Assembly: GCA_034387635.1 (NCBI GenBank) | Contig: JAOANU010000001.1 | Location: 620,001 to 684,000 of the forward strand | Origin: Rhodosporidiobolus odoratus | Lineage: Eukaryota > Basidiomycota > Microbotryomycetes > Sporidiobolales > Sporidiobolaceae | DNA length: 64,000 nt | Reading direction: 5' to 3' | In this document: in pieces, positions 9,877 to 21,118 of the stretch | How positions within the stretch are numbered: the first letter of the stretch is position 1 | How the letters are laid out: every line of letters begins with the position of its first letter | Notes under the pieces: generated by a model | The model's database searches: none | Told to the model about the DNA's origin: nothing | The model's input: the letters and a program-made list of their open reading frames with translations, nothing else | Program-made: the position numbers and the translations under genes

Positions 9877-10490
9877 ACAACGAGACGACTTGTTCACTCT
9901 CGATGTCATGCTCTCGCGGGATTGACTAGGCGCACTCTCCTCCGCGGGCCTGCCAAGGGAAAGAGAGAAGAAAAGGGCGTGTATCGTTCCGTTTTTTTCT
10001 GATTGCCTTGTAACGACCCGCTTTGCGGAAAGTAGACTATCAAGCTAGAGAGAGGGATGTGGAGCGTGAAGGAGGTGATCCATTGTGAGCGAGACTGAGT
10101 GAGAAGGGGGTATATGAACAGGCGCTGTGGAGAAAACGAGTAGGTGAAGCAATCAACATGGGTACGGAGTAGGGAGGACGAGCACGAGCACGGACATGGA
10201 CGGAGTGGTAGTATCAAAACAATGACAGGAACTGAGAAGGGAATATCGGCAGCAAGGGTACTAGGCGAAACAAGGTATCGGTGACGAAGATAGGGAAGAA
10301 ACAGGGAAACAAGTGGAAACCATCATCGGGATCTTGAGAACAAGCATCTCGTGCCATTCGCACGAAGCCTTTTTGCGTGAGAGATATAGCGAGGAAAGGA
10401 GGGAATGGAGGAGAGTGGGAGAAAAACCATCTATGCACCCTTTTAAGCGAAAGAAGCTCGAGAAACCGCTGCCATCTGAGCGAAGCCTCT
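9877..10490. other. intergenic region between convergent genes
   Basis: This 614-bp space holds two 3' UTRs. The only features seen are A/G-rich stretches and a run of seven T at 9990-9996. Confidence 0.5.
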
Positions 10491-12588
10491 TCACCTACCC
10501 GACCTCGTTTCCTCGCCCTGCCTACCCTTCAACGCCCTGAACAGCAGCTTGGCCAGCGTGAACAGTAACGCAAAGATGACGCTTGGAATCAACACGGTCC
10601 AGGACGGACGAGGCGGAAGAGGCGGACCGGGCCTCTTCCCACCGCCGGCGCCAGAACTCGGCGACGCACGACTGCTGCGATCGCGGAACGGCGACGACGA
10701 CCGAGAGGCGCGAGGAGTGCAAGGCGGGACGTCGTAAGGCTGTGCGTCTTCATCCGTGTTCCAGCAGGTTTCGCGATCTGCGGTGCGGTCGTGGCCAGGA
10801 GAGACGGAGGGGGAGGGCGGAGAGGCGGAGGTGAAAGCGCGAAGGGGCGAGGAAAAGCCGCCGAAGAGTCTACCGCAAGACGAGGCGGACGTCGGGGTCG
10901 AGGCGCCGCTGGACTTGCGAGAACGAGACTGCCCATTCCTGTCCTTCTGACTCTGCTGCTCGTCCTGCTGATCGTCAACGACGGTAGTAGAAACCTCCGC
11001 GTCCGAGTCATCCTGTTGCACAGTCGGCATTGCCGTCCTCCCCCTCGCCTCGCCTCCCTCTGCCATCTCCTCCACCCCCAGCGACGTCATCATCGAATTA
11101 TTCACCGTCGCCCTAACCGCTATCTCCAGCGCTCCCTTCGCATTCCCAATCAACCTCCCCATTCCCGCCCTGACCCCTCCGAGCGAACGCTGCATACTGC
11201 TAATCCTCTGGGTGCAGTCGTCGTAGAACGTCAAGCTGAAGCTGGCGAGGAGGACCGCGGAGACTGCGAGTGCTGCTACCGCAGAGACGGCGAGGAAGGC
11301 GAAGGCGCTGACGAAGGGTCGGACGAAGGGCATGCTTTGAGAGGTTAGGGCTGAGGCGAAGGCTGCGGCGTCGGTGTCGAGCTCGTTCGACGCGTACGCT
11401 GAAGGAATCGACGAGGAACGGCGGCGAACGGCAAGCCCGGACCCGCCCCCGAAGGAAAGAGCGAAGAAGGGGGAAGAAGAAGCTGGGCCGGAAGAGCGGG
11501 AGGAGGGTATCGCGTTGGGGTCGGTCATACTACTCGAGCGGCGGGCGGAGAGGGGAGTACGCGAGGAGCGAGAGTGCGAATGATGATGGGGAGAAGAGGT
11601 CGTAGCTTTGCGCGGTTTGGCGGAGGGTGAGCGGGTTCTTGCGGTGGCAGAGCTGGAGGAGCTGGGAGAGCGGGTGCGAGCGACGGCGAACGAGCTAGAG
11701 GAATGGTGGCGTTGAGATCGTGAGGAAGAGTGGCTAGTCGAAGGCGGGGCAGGGCAGTCTTCGAAGGCATTGTCGAAAGCAGGGAGGGAGTAGCGGACGC
11801 TCCGGCGCTCGGTCCTGCGCGTAGTCGACGTAGTGGTCGTCTGAGAGACGAGCCTCCTGCCTTCTGTACGTCCCATTGAAGCTGTTGCTTTGCTGCCGAC
11901 CGTCGGTGCAACGGTGTCCTCCTCGGAAAGCCTGGCGGAAGGAAAAGCAACCTTGGCCTTTGTGAGGATGGGCTCGCTCCGTCGGTCTCTGTACCGCTCT
12001 GGTAGCCCGTCCGCTACGTATTCGACCTGTGTCTTCCTCTCTTGACCCGCTCCGACCTGGCTACTCGAGCCTTTTTCGAGGAATGCTCCCACGTTGCTCT
12101 TGTCCCTTCCACCCGTGCCCAGCTCGACCCCCCTCAGCTGTTTATCCATACTGAGAGCAGCCGTCTCTGGCGACTCTGGCGGTGACATCGGGAGTGAAGG
12201 CGGCTCGGGTTGATTCCGACGCTGAGAACGGGTGATGGAACGCCGGTCGTCGTTCTCAGCTTGAGGTGCTGGGCTTCGAGTCATAGGATTGTGAGAAAGG
12301 CTGACAGGCTCCCAAGGAGGCATACTTGGTTCTGCAAGGGGTGGGGAGAGAGATTCCACACAGGTGAGCGAGGGCAGAGAAGGAGCAGATATTGGAGAAT
12401 CTACCTCGCCGGCGCCGCAAGAGGGGGTCTGCCCCAGCTTGGAAAGACGTGGAGGCGGTCCAACCAAGGCAATCGAGCAGCAGTACGAGACAAGGTGAGA
12501 AGAAGGAGAAAGAGCAGAAAACAGCGTGAAAGGAACGAGAAAACCGGCCCAGTCTGAATCCTTTTCCCATGCAGTTGAGCTCTCTCAT
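10491..12588 (-). CDS. Ser/Arg-rich protein with membrane segments, unknown function
   Basis: I do not recognise this protein. The model uses exons 12588-12405 and 12331-10491 (674 aa); the intron (GTAGAT...TTGCAG) joins the frame that starts at 12588 to the long frame. The long frame alone has no upstream ATG, so translation might instead begin at MPPWEP (about 12321). Most of the protein is low-complexity Ser/Arg/Pro/Thr. Two segments are strongly hydrophobic: one of about 30 residues encoded near 11225-11315, and a C-terminal one encoded near 10525-10590 that is followed by a short basic tail. This suggests a double-pass or tail-anchored protein with large disordered regions. An N-terminal hydrophobic stretch (AVFCSFSFFSPCLVLLL) could be a third segment if the upstream start is used. 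Confidence 0.6.
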
Positions 12589-12976
12589 CTTTGCCCACTA
12601 TACCTCGTCGCCAGGCTATAAACTCGTCAAGAACCGGTCACTCCTTTGCAGCGAGATTTCCAATGGGAAAGTGCCTGCCGCTCTGCTCTGGCACATCCAC
12701 GGCACATCACAGCCGAGGCGATGCAGACATTGACAGGAGCAGAGAGTACTACGTCAAGGCGAGGAGGGGCGAATGATGTACCGCTGCGGTACAACAGACA
12801 ACGGAAAGGCGAAACAACCATGCCGGGAGAAAAAGAACGACTACGACAGAATACTGATGCTGATTACGGAATAAGCCGACGACGAGACGACTGGGAGATA
12901 CTAGTACTGCGAGGAGCTGTGATACAAAAGGAAGTACGGACAGAGTAGTGGAGACAACGGCTTATGACACGTAGGG
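12589..12976. other. intergenic region
   Basis: This 388-bp stretch is the promoter of the leftward Ser-rich gene and the 3' UTR of the next leftward gene. Nothing else is supported here. Confidence 0.45.
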
Positions 12977-14269
12977 CTAGTACTCCCGAACAGTCAAGAC
13001 GGCGACTCTGCCATCCTGACTGATCCCGTGACTGACGCCTGCAATAAGCAACGCCCAACGTGAGCTGACCCTTGGACACGGCAGAGAAGCGGAAAGAAGC
13101 GTGTCTTGGAGGACACAACCACCTACCCTCATTCCCCGGCTGCAACAACCCTGCCACCCACTCCACCTGAGCCTTCCAGCTTCGACCCAAGTAAGAGCTC
13201 CCGGCGATTGCGCGTTCGACGATATAGTCCCGTCCTAGATTGTAGCCGTTTGGCGAGATCTTGTGCTTGTTGCGAAGGTCCTGCAAGGAAAGAACGGGAA
13301 GGAGAGAACAACGGTCAGGTCAGGCAGGACATCGCAATGTCGACTGGAAACAATACGAGATGCAAGTGTAGACCTGACAAGGCGACGCACCACTTCTTTG
13401 CTTGCAGCGAGAAACCAAGCGCCCGAATCAGCCATGGTGCCGTTCTGCTTGTACGCCCGGAAGTGGTTTCCGCCTAGATCAATGAGAAACTGATGAGCTA
13501 CGAGTCGCTGCAATGCACGAGGACTGAGATTCGCCAAATTGCCCGACTGACGGGATGTCAGAGAAGACAGAAAATCTGAGGGACTGACCGGTCACGCTCT
13601 CCAGGCATGCTCCAATCCAAGGCCATCGAATCGCTTCTCGCATGACAAAGAGTTCTCTCTCCCAGCCTACGAGGGGGAGGTACATCAGCCAGACTGCGGA
13701 GCGATATACCAAGCGGACAGAAGCGCACCTTTTCCATCGCCAAGATCCGCTTCTTGCGGGTCGCCCAGATGCAAGTTTGCGCATTCGTTCCAGAGCCCTG
13801 CGTGAGGAATAAGGGAGGATCAGAGCAATCCTAAAGCGCACCGGGGGCGAGCAGCTTCGCTCGTTTGCTGGGAGTGAAGGAAACGGACCCAGTGACCTCG
13901 AGTAAGCCACCAACCCCTTCTCCCTGAGCACATCTGGGCTACTCTGTGCCGAGATGATGACATTCAACGGTTCTCCCCCGCCCCAAAGATTGCGCTGGGT
14001 GGGCGATAGCAAGAGGCAAGCGGGTCAGCCGCGGAGGGGGAGAGAAAGGACAGTAATAAGCGCACATTAAGCATGGATCCGCCTCTGTCTCGTGGGTCAT
14101 AGTAGGCAGGCTTGCCTGGCCGCGGTGGGAAGGGCTGGTCGTCTGGATAGAGGTGGAGTTGAGGCGGTGATGAGAGGATGAGCTGAGGAGAGTCGGGGGG
14201 AGAGAGTGGAGAAGCATAGGCGGGAGTGAGGAGAGCCAGTAGGAGCAGTATAAGTGTTATCTGGAGCAT
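12977..14269 (-). CDS. secreted fungal protein of an uncharacterised family
   Basis: Seven exons (14269-14066, 13994-13889, 13797-13729, 13666-13589, 13473-13391, 13280-13127, 13038-12977) give 251 residues. A clear signal peptide (MLQITLILLLLALL, then Thr-Pro-Ala-Tyr-Ala) comes first, then a Pro-rich stretch. The mature part shows NLWGGGEPLNVIISA, LGLWNECANLHLGD, ADLGDGKGWERE, GGNHFRAYKQNG, DSGAWFLAASKE, ISPNGYNLGRD and a final DGRVAVLTV. This order recalls a conserved fungal extracellular family that I know only as 'hypothetical'. The Trp, His and Gly-rich blocks suggest a folded domain, but I cannot assign a reaction. The donor of the fifth intron (13390 or 13396) is uncertain by two codons. 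Confidence 0.72.
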
Positions 14270-14426
14270 TGCAAGCTCTCAGCAGGATATACTAGCGAGT
14301 CCAGTGATCTGGAGGAGGCCGAGCGACGCTTGACCAACTCCAGCTCCTCTTGCTGTCCTCGTATTCCACTAAAGGCTTGTATAACAAGCTATAGGAGAAC
14401 AGTCTACTCGATACTATCTGCCCACC

Positions 14427-15802
14427 ATGTCTCCGCCGCCCGCCCCACCTTGCACCCTCAACTTCACCATTCAGCACAAGGGTGCAGTACACACCGCAGT
14501 CTACAACTCTGGAGCCTCTTATGTTCTCTCAGGCGGAGCAGACAGGACTATCAAGCTCACAAACGCAAAAAGCGGCAGTCAGGTCAAGGTTTACGGAGGT
14601 CACGGTTACGAAATCTTGGGAATCGCCTGGTCAGTCCACCTCTCACTCGTCTCACTGCTGCTGTACTGCCGGTCAGCACGCGTGCCTCATTCTTGATGCA
14701 TGACGGATGACTGACAGGACCCTTGCCTTTGTAGCACCCCGGACAACACCCGATTCGCCTCGTGCGGCGGCGACCGCTCCGTCTTTCTCTGGGACGTAAC
14801 GTCGGGAGACATTGTCCGAAGACTAGCAGGTCACATGGGAAAGATCAACACGGTGGCATGGAATGCAGCAGCGACAGTCTTGGCTAGCGGTGCGCCGCTG
14901 CATTCGTTTTTCCTTCTTTGATCCTCCCGACTGATCCGATCCTCGTCGACAGGCTCGTTCGACACGACGGTGAGGCTGTGGGACATCAAGTACACTCTCT
15001 CCTCTGCTCCCATGCTAGCTCGACGTCAACTCCATCTATTGCAGGTCACAAAATCGCACGCCGCTGCAAGTCCTCGAAGAAGCTCGCGACAGTATCACCT
15101 CAATCCGAATACACGAGCACACCATCATGACCGGATGCGTAGATGGCTATGTACGAACATACGACCTGCGGATGGGGCAGCTGAAAGCGGACTTTTTCGA
15201 TCGTGCGTTACCTTCTTTCTTCTGCGGGACCTTCTCAAGTTCGCTCTCGGGTTCGATGGACTGCACCGCTCGCTGCTTCGCCCAGTGCCCGTAAAAGTAT
15301 ACGAGGGCGTCTCTGCTCACCCCGTGTCGCTCGCACACACTCGCAGAACCCGTCACCGCCCTCACTCCCCTCTCCGATAACTCGCTCCTCCTCGTCACGA
15401 CTCTCGACTCGACCCACCGCTTGCTAGACCCGCAACTCGGTACCGTCGTTCAGTCATTCAGCGGACATAAGAACACGAGTTACAGGTCGCAGAGCTGTGT
15501 TGGCGCCAAGGAGGAATCGGTGATTTGTGGAGATGAGGAAGGGATGATTTGGGGGTGGGAATTGGAAACGGTGCGTGATTCCCCGCAACACTCATGCTGG
15601 TCTCTGCACAGTTTCTGTGCATCTCGCACAGCATCGGCGTTGACGCCGTCGTTCTCTCCCCGCCCGAGACTCGCAGGCGAATCCTCTCGGCAAGCCTTTC
15701 AAAGCGCATGAGAAAGCGGTTCTCTGGACCGCGCACCACCCGAAGGAGCAGCAGCTCATCACGGCAAGCTCGGATGGTACAGTCAAGGTCTGGGGAAAGT
15801 AG
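14427..15802 (+). CDS. WDR83: WD40 scaffold, MAPK organizer 1 homologue
   Basis: Exons 14427-14629, 14735-14889, 14953-14989, 15045-15202, 15347-15570 and 15677-15802 give 300 residues, the size of MORG1/WDR83. Seven blades are expected and most are readable: HKGAVHTAVYN...DRTIKLTN, GHGYEILGIA...GGDRSVFLWD, GHMGKINTVAWN...SFDTTVRLWD, an atypical blade with GCVDGYVRTYD, HKNTSYRSQSC...GDEEGMIWGW, and a last one ending SSDGTVKVWGK. In animals the protein scaffolds ERK modules and is found with spliceosomes; in fungi it is a conserved propeller with few data. The neighbouring secreted gene is divergent, with 157 bp between the starts. Confidence 0.87.
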
Positions 15803-16260
15803 GCGGGAAGCTTTTGCTGAGCAAGAGGAAGACGGGAAGGAGGAGCGAAGAAGAGATACCCGGACTTGAGATACCCTTACCCAATACTTGTTGTTGCAAT
15901 CGTGCTCTCATGATCATTCAGCATACGTCGGGGTCAGACTCGGTTACTTCCCGCCCTTCCGCCCTTCCCTTGAGTCCTCGTTCCAGTTGCAGCTGGTTGC
16001 CCGCAGCATTTTCGACTCTCCGCCCGCGATCAACCGGCGACAACGGGTCAACCGCTGCAGGCGTCTCGGTGTTGGGCACCCTCGCCGTTGTTGTTGGGTT
16101 TTCTTCCTCTTCTTTCCCTCTCGCTGTGGTGGTCTTCCCTTTCTGCTTTGCATTATTTCTGTCTCCTGAAAGTAGTGCGTCCTCTCCTCCCCTCCTCCTC
16201 CTCCTCCACTGACTCTTGCCCCTTCCCCTGTCCGGCAGGCTGGTCTACACCTCGTTCGCC
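15803..16260. other. intergenic region, pyrimidine-rich promoter of the secreted protein
   Basis: A long C/T-rich stretch (about 16088-16215) leads into the next ATG, as is common in strongly expressed fungal genes. No other feature is seen. Confidence 0.45.
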
Positions 16261-17585
16261 ATGCATTTCCTCTCAACCTTGTCCTCCCTCCTCCTCTTCT
16301 CCATAACCCTTGTCCCGGCCTTCGCTGCTCCTGAAGACTACGACTTCAATGAGCGTGACCTCCTTGACTTTGCTTCCTGGCTTCGTAAGCATCCCTCTTT
16401 CGAGTCGACCTTCCCATCAACCGTTCTGACTCGGTCACCTTGCTCCTCCTACAGGCAAGCGCGACTCTCTCCCTCATACTGTACGTGCGGTAGAGGACCT
16501 CGAGAGCGCTGCCTTCGCCGGCTTGTACAGTGAGCCCTGCCCTTCCCGTCCTACATCTTCCCGATCGTCTCACTCGCTGACCTTGCGCATGTGATCAATC
16601 AGGGCGCGCCCTCTCTGACGCTCTTATTGAAGCCTCGGAAGAGCTCGAGAAGCGCTCTACCCTCTTCGATGACGACGAGGACGAGTTGCTCGAGAGTACG
16701 CTCTTTTCCTTCGCCTCTGCCCCGCATTGTCGGCTGCCTTTGCGTCGGTCCTACCACTGATTCTCACTCTCCACATCTTGCAGAGCGCTCGCCCCAGGTT
16801 GGCAAACTCGGCAAAGGAGCCGGCGCTGATGGTGGTGCCAAGGGCAAAATCGCTGATCGCATTGCCGCCATCAAGCAAGCCATTCAGGACAAGAAGGCTG
16901 CTGCTGCTGCTGCCGGAGGAGCCGCCGGAGCTGGAGCTGGTGCTGGGGCGGCCGGGGGAGCTGCGGCAGCTGGAGGAGGGGCGGCCCAGGCAAGTGGGGC
17001 GGCAGCTGGTCAGTCTCGTTTGTGTTCCGCACTTCCTTTGCGTCAATCTACCTTGCGTTGCGCTGAGCTCACTTTACCTCGTCGTCTTGCTCCCGTCTCA
17101 CCTTGACCGTCGACTTCTGCCCGGCCCCTCGCGTTTTTCTGACTGCCCGGTGAAACGTTCACAATCTCGATCGGAACTCTCAGACCGAGTTGCAGCAGCC
17201 TCAGCCTCTCAGGCCGCCGACACTGCCGCGAGCAATACTATCGCCGCCGATGCCGCTGCTGCCTCTTCGACCGTCGTTCCTGACGCTGCTGAGGGTGGGA
17301 CGCTCGGCACGGGACAGGCGCAGAACGTGAATGCCGACGGGACCCCCGGTGCATCGCTATTCTCTTCTCGTTACACGCATGTGTTCATCTTACCTCTTGG
17401 ACCTGAGCAGCTAATGGAGATACCGCCGCTGCCGTCAAAGCCCGCGACCTTCACCGTTCTGCTCGCGGTAAGTTTTTTTCCCCACCCTTTACCTCCTTCC
17501 TCGTCCCGCAAGCAAGCCTGGCTATCGCTGACCTTTCCCTACCTATGCACGAGTAGGTCGCCGTGGCTTCCCTCACGTCTATTGA
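16261..17585 (+). CDS. secreted Ala/Gly-rich pro-protein with dibasic (Kex2-type) sites
   Basis: Exons 16261-16384, 16455-16529, 16603-16695, 16784-17008, 17184-17348, 17411-17467 and 17557-17585 give 255 residues. A signal peptide ends near PAFAA. The next 80 residues hold Lys-Arg or Arg-Arg pairs (RKRD, YRRA, EKRS, EKRSPQ), with an acidic DDDEDE patch between the last two; these are Kex2-like cleavage contexts. The middle is an Ala/Gly-rich tract after KIADRIAAIKQAIQDKK, then an Ala-rich, Thr/Asp-containing region, and the end is basic (ARGRRGFPHVY). No enzyme domain is visible. It could be a processed peptide precursor, a wall-associated structural protein or a secreted effector-like protein; I cannot decide. 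Most introns carry good consensus sites. Confidence 0.68.
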
Positions 17586-17947
17586 AAAAGGTCTGGAGGC
17601 TGGTCCTTCCTTCCTCTTCTGCTCGCCGTCGGTTGTAGCTTTTCCTTCGCAACTGTGCACATCAAATCCTCATCATCGGCCTTTGCGGTAAGCTACTGTT
17701 TCACCTTGAGAGCACGCAAAGAAGAGCTTGATCAGGCAGACCATCTCTGCCACGACTTCCTGCGAACACAAACTCGTCTTCGTCAATTGCAAGTTCTTTC
17801 GCTTCTGCCACTACTGGCTCTGGCTCGTCACGCCAGCGTTTGGGATCGTCACCTTCACCGACAATGATGTCCGATCCGGGCGCCTCGACACACTCGCGCG
17901 CTTCGGCAAAGATTGGCCGTCACGCAACATCGTCTCCACTTGACGCC
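17586..17947. other. intergenic region before the dioxygenase relic
   Basis: This 362-bp stretch holds the 3' end of the secreted-protein gene and possibly the old promoter of the relic that follows. No intact gene is seen. Confidence 0.4.
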
Positions 17948-19388
17948 CTCAAGGGCTACGATCCGCATTGGGACAAGCCGACAGCACGGGTGAATGGACG
18001 ACCACTGCACAGCGCGGAGCGAGCTGCTGCTGCCTGCGACTTCGACGGATGGTCGCAAGTCAGCTTTTAGATCGCGGCAAGACTGCCCTGCTTATGGCTT
18101 CGAGAGGCAGTGGTTGTTACGTGGCTCCTCGTGCGTCACGCTGAAGGCTTCGGCGAGTTACTTCGGAGAGTTTCCGTCTCTTCCCTTCCGAACGGCGTCG
18201 GTCATCGACGGTCCCGCATCGCTTTTCTCCGAGTTGGCGCCATTCCCGCTGATGGACGCTCTACCTAGCGCTTGCGTCGTGAGATAACGACCTTCGTGTG
18301 CTGCTGAATGTCGACATGACTGAGGTGCTCCGCCCAAATCCGATTGCGTTATCTACCGTTGTGGGCTTCTTCAGCGATGGCTTTTCGCTGTGCTTCCTCT
18401 TTCTTTACCTTCGACTGCACCCTATACTTCCTTCTTATCTCGGCACAATGTCAACCACTACCTTGACGCACACCCTACCCGGCGGCATTGGCAAGATCGC
18501 CCTAACAGCGGCCCGGACTTCAAGGCGCGCCTTTCTTAACAAACCCTTGAGGCGAAACACTCAGGCTTCGAGCAGGCCGCCTTTGCGGTCCAACGCCACA
18601 GTGCTGATGCTATCAAGCGCCAGCCGGTCAAGCATAGTAAGTTGTCCGCCTTTCAGACGCTCTATTCCTGCCCTGACGTTTGCGTTTCTTACCAGCTGAC
18701 CCCGTTGTCCGTCGTCATCCTGTGACCGGAGAGAAAGCTCTGTGAGTATCTCAGCTGCACTCTCGTGTCCCGCTCTTCCCTCGATGGCGCGCAGCAAGCC
18801 TGACGAGGGATTCCTCCGGCCTTCTTAAAACCCCAATGATCGTCTCCGCTCACTTCAGCTCGCTGAGACTGATGGCGCCTCCGTCCCTGACCACAGATAG
18901 GTCAACCCCGGCTTCACTCGTGCGATCGTGGGGCCCAAATACGAAGAAAGCGAGGGCATCTTGAAGATTCTCTAGTGCGTCTCCTTCCCTTCTTATCTGT
19001 TCATACGCTGTCCATCTGAACGCCCTCCGTCTACAGTGACCATATCAAGACTGGTCACGACGTCCAAGTCCGGGCTCGTTGGGGTGAGCCGGGTACTGTC
19101 GGTACGTTTATTTTCCGCAAGCCTTCATGCGATCCTGCTCGCCTGGTTTTCCGCTATCCTGGTCGCTGACTTGGGTACTCTTGCCTTGCTAGGCAGTGCT
19201 CTGGGACAGTGGGTCTTTAGCCATTATCCTGATAAGCACCTTCATTCATGACTGATGGAGCATGCCGCTTTCTCGCAGATCGCGTTACCGCCCACTCCGC
19301 CCTCGAAGATTCCGGTATCGAGGGTCGCCGTCATGGTGGTCGCCTTACACCCCAAGCTGAACGTCCCACGCTCTATGACATGGGCTGA
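17948..19388 (+). pseudogene. decayed TauD/TfdA-family alpha-ketoglutarate-dependent dioxygenase
   Basis: The 3' half still reads as a taurine/sulfonate dioxygenase. Blocks are 18510-18636 (GPDFKARL, KHSGFEQAAF), 18696-18741 (DPVVRRHPVTGEKAL), 18897-18974 (VNPGFTRAIVG, KYEESEGILKIL), 19037-19101 (HIKTGHDVQVRARW), 19197-19208 (a 12-nt exon for LWD) and 19279-19388 (NRVTAHSAL, GRRHGGRLTPQAERP). These include the Arg and distal His that bind 2-oxoglutarate and iron. In-frame stops break it: TAA at 18537-18539, and TAG at 18898-18900 where the family has a Tyr or Phe before VNPGF. Upstream, only scattered pieces remain (about 18049-18110 resembles the region before the HxD motif), in shifting frames. 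No HxD iron motif or usable start was found. Living relatives release sulfite from taurine or other sulfonates. Confidence 0.68.
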
Positions 19389-19612
19389 TACGCCTATATT
19401 TGTTTATAGTCAATTTCGGCACCGGTGTAAAGAAGTTGAAGTTCTCGCGTCGAATCTCCTCTGCCGATTCCTTGCTTGTCTGGCGCCGCGCCTCGCCGAA
19501 GTAGCTGGCACTCCTGATACTCTACATGTCCCGTTCGTCGCAGCGCAAGCAAGGGAGAGAATACAAAGAGACAAGCTTTGCTCAATGTGCCAGAAACCAC
19601 ATATATATACTA

Positions 19613-20857
19613 CTACAACTCCCCAGCCGCCTTCTCGAGCACCTCATTCGCCTTTCCCTGAATGACCTCCATCAATCCAGATTCACCTGTCTTCCACCGC
19701 CCAAACAGGGCGACGAGCCCAATGCAGAAGATGAGGACGGCGAGGTCGTTGAGGCACGTCGAGAAGAGGTCGAGGTATTTGACGCCCGTTTGGATGATCA
19801 TGCCGAGTTGGGGGGAGAATTGCGAGAGGAGGGGTAGGATCGAGCTCAGGAGGCCTGGAGGGGTGGCGCGGTTCTGCGGGGACGAGGATTCGTTGAGCAT
19901 GTTGTTGCTTTCTCAAGGAAAGAACCGGAAGGACGCACGCGAACGAGGAAGAGACGAGTAGTTTGAAGCACGAGCTCGACGCTGACAAACATCCACAATA
20001 AGGGCTGCAAAGAGAGGACGAGGGTCAGCCCGCTCTGATAGTGTGGAAAACCAGGAACAGGAAGAAAATACTTACCACCTCAGCCAGTTGCCTGAACCCG
20101 ATTGCCTCTGCCACGGCACCATTCACCGTCTGCCTTCTGTGCAACAACGCGCCCCAAGCCGCCCAATCGATGCCTTGCTCCGTGCCAGTCCAGCCATACG
20201 AAGCGATCCTCCTCGCGGGTTCAAGGATGAAAACCGCGTAGAGTGCCAAGCCGACCATGGCAAGAATGTGAATGAGAGGGAAGACGCGGTCGAGGACGGT
20301 CTTGGGTTGAGGGGGGAAGGGCGAGAGGGGAGATTGGAAAGGGTTTCCTCCGCCTGCACCAGCAACGCCTCCAGGTCCTCCGGCTCCTGCGTCTCCCTGA
20401 GCAGCCGCCATCTGAGCCATCATCTGGGAGAACATGTCTTGTCCAGGTGCTCCACCCTCACCGCCTGCGCCGCCGAGTCCAGGGAAAGCGGCGAAAGGGT
20501 TGGCGCCGCTAGCATTGGGTCGGCCAGCTCCCGCGAGGAGTGAGAGGGGGTTCATGGCGCCGAGATCGACTTCAGCGGGGTCATCTTCCGTGTTGACATC
20601 GGCGAGAGAAGTGGGAGCCGGTGGGTTGACAGTCTTCGGGCGGACGGGAGCAGGAGCGGCTGCAAGTGACCAGATAAGCAAACGGCGTGACAGACGACGC
20701 TGTGGAGTAACTCACGCTCATTTACGAAGCGCCCTTCTCCCTTTGCAGACCCAGTAATCTTGTTCAGGCGATCTTGTCCCTTTGCGAGTAACTTGGCCTG
20801 GCGGGCTGCAGCTCGTTGCGCTGCTGGCGAGAGTCCTTCGGTAGGTGGAGTTGACAT
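19613..20857 (-). CDS. GET2: GET complex membrane subunit Get2
   Basis: Exons 20857-20716, 20659-20076, 20004-19939 and 19873-19613 give 350 residues. The N-terminus has the conserved cytosolic Get3-binding helix (RQAKLLAKGQDRLNKITG, with flanking Arg/Lys) after a short acidic start. A disordered Gly/Ala/Pro-rich linker follows, then three hydrophobic segments: one around TVLDRVFPLIHILAMVGLAL, one in the short third exon (LLWMFVSVELVLQ) and one near the end (LAVLIFCIGLVALFG). This is the Get2 topology. With Get1 it forms the ER receptor that takes tail-anchored proteins from Get3. GET3 lies immediately upstream in the same direction. Get2 is poorly conserved between fungi, so the call rests on the N-terminal motif, topology and neighbour. 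Confidence 0.82.
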
Positions 20858-21118
20858 GAGCGGTCAGATGTGTCGGCACGTAAGTGCTTTGAAAGCGATG
20901 TCAAGATGAGGTAGAACAGGAAGTGCGGGCGGAATAAAGGTGGAAGGAAGCAAGGCGCAAGACCACCTTGAGAGGTCTCCAGGTTCATCGCTCCGTCTCT
21001 CGCAGCTGCATTGTATATTCTGATCGGATAGGGCACGTCGGCCAGCGCGTAAACGACTCCCTCACCTCATCAGACAGAGGAAAAGAAAACAACGAGAACT
21101 ACTTTGGCACTGCATACT

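Noticed and set aside
10491..12467. The 658-residue frame taken as a complete gene from 12467
   Set aside because: Position 12467 is TTG, not ATG. A spliced upstream exon (12588-12405) or the internal ATG at about 12321 is more likely.
18742..18900. Acceptor at 18900 instead of 18896 to avoid the TAG in the dioxygenase
   Set aside because: It would shift the frame by two bases relative to the upstream exon, so the gene stays broken either way.
17948..19388. Repeat-induced point mutation as the cause of dioxygenase decay
   Set aside because: The two clear stops (TAA, TAG) and the frame breaks do not show a dominant C-to-T pattern, and the locus is not seen to be repeated in this window.
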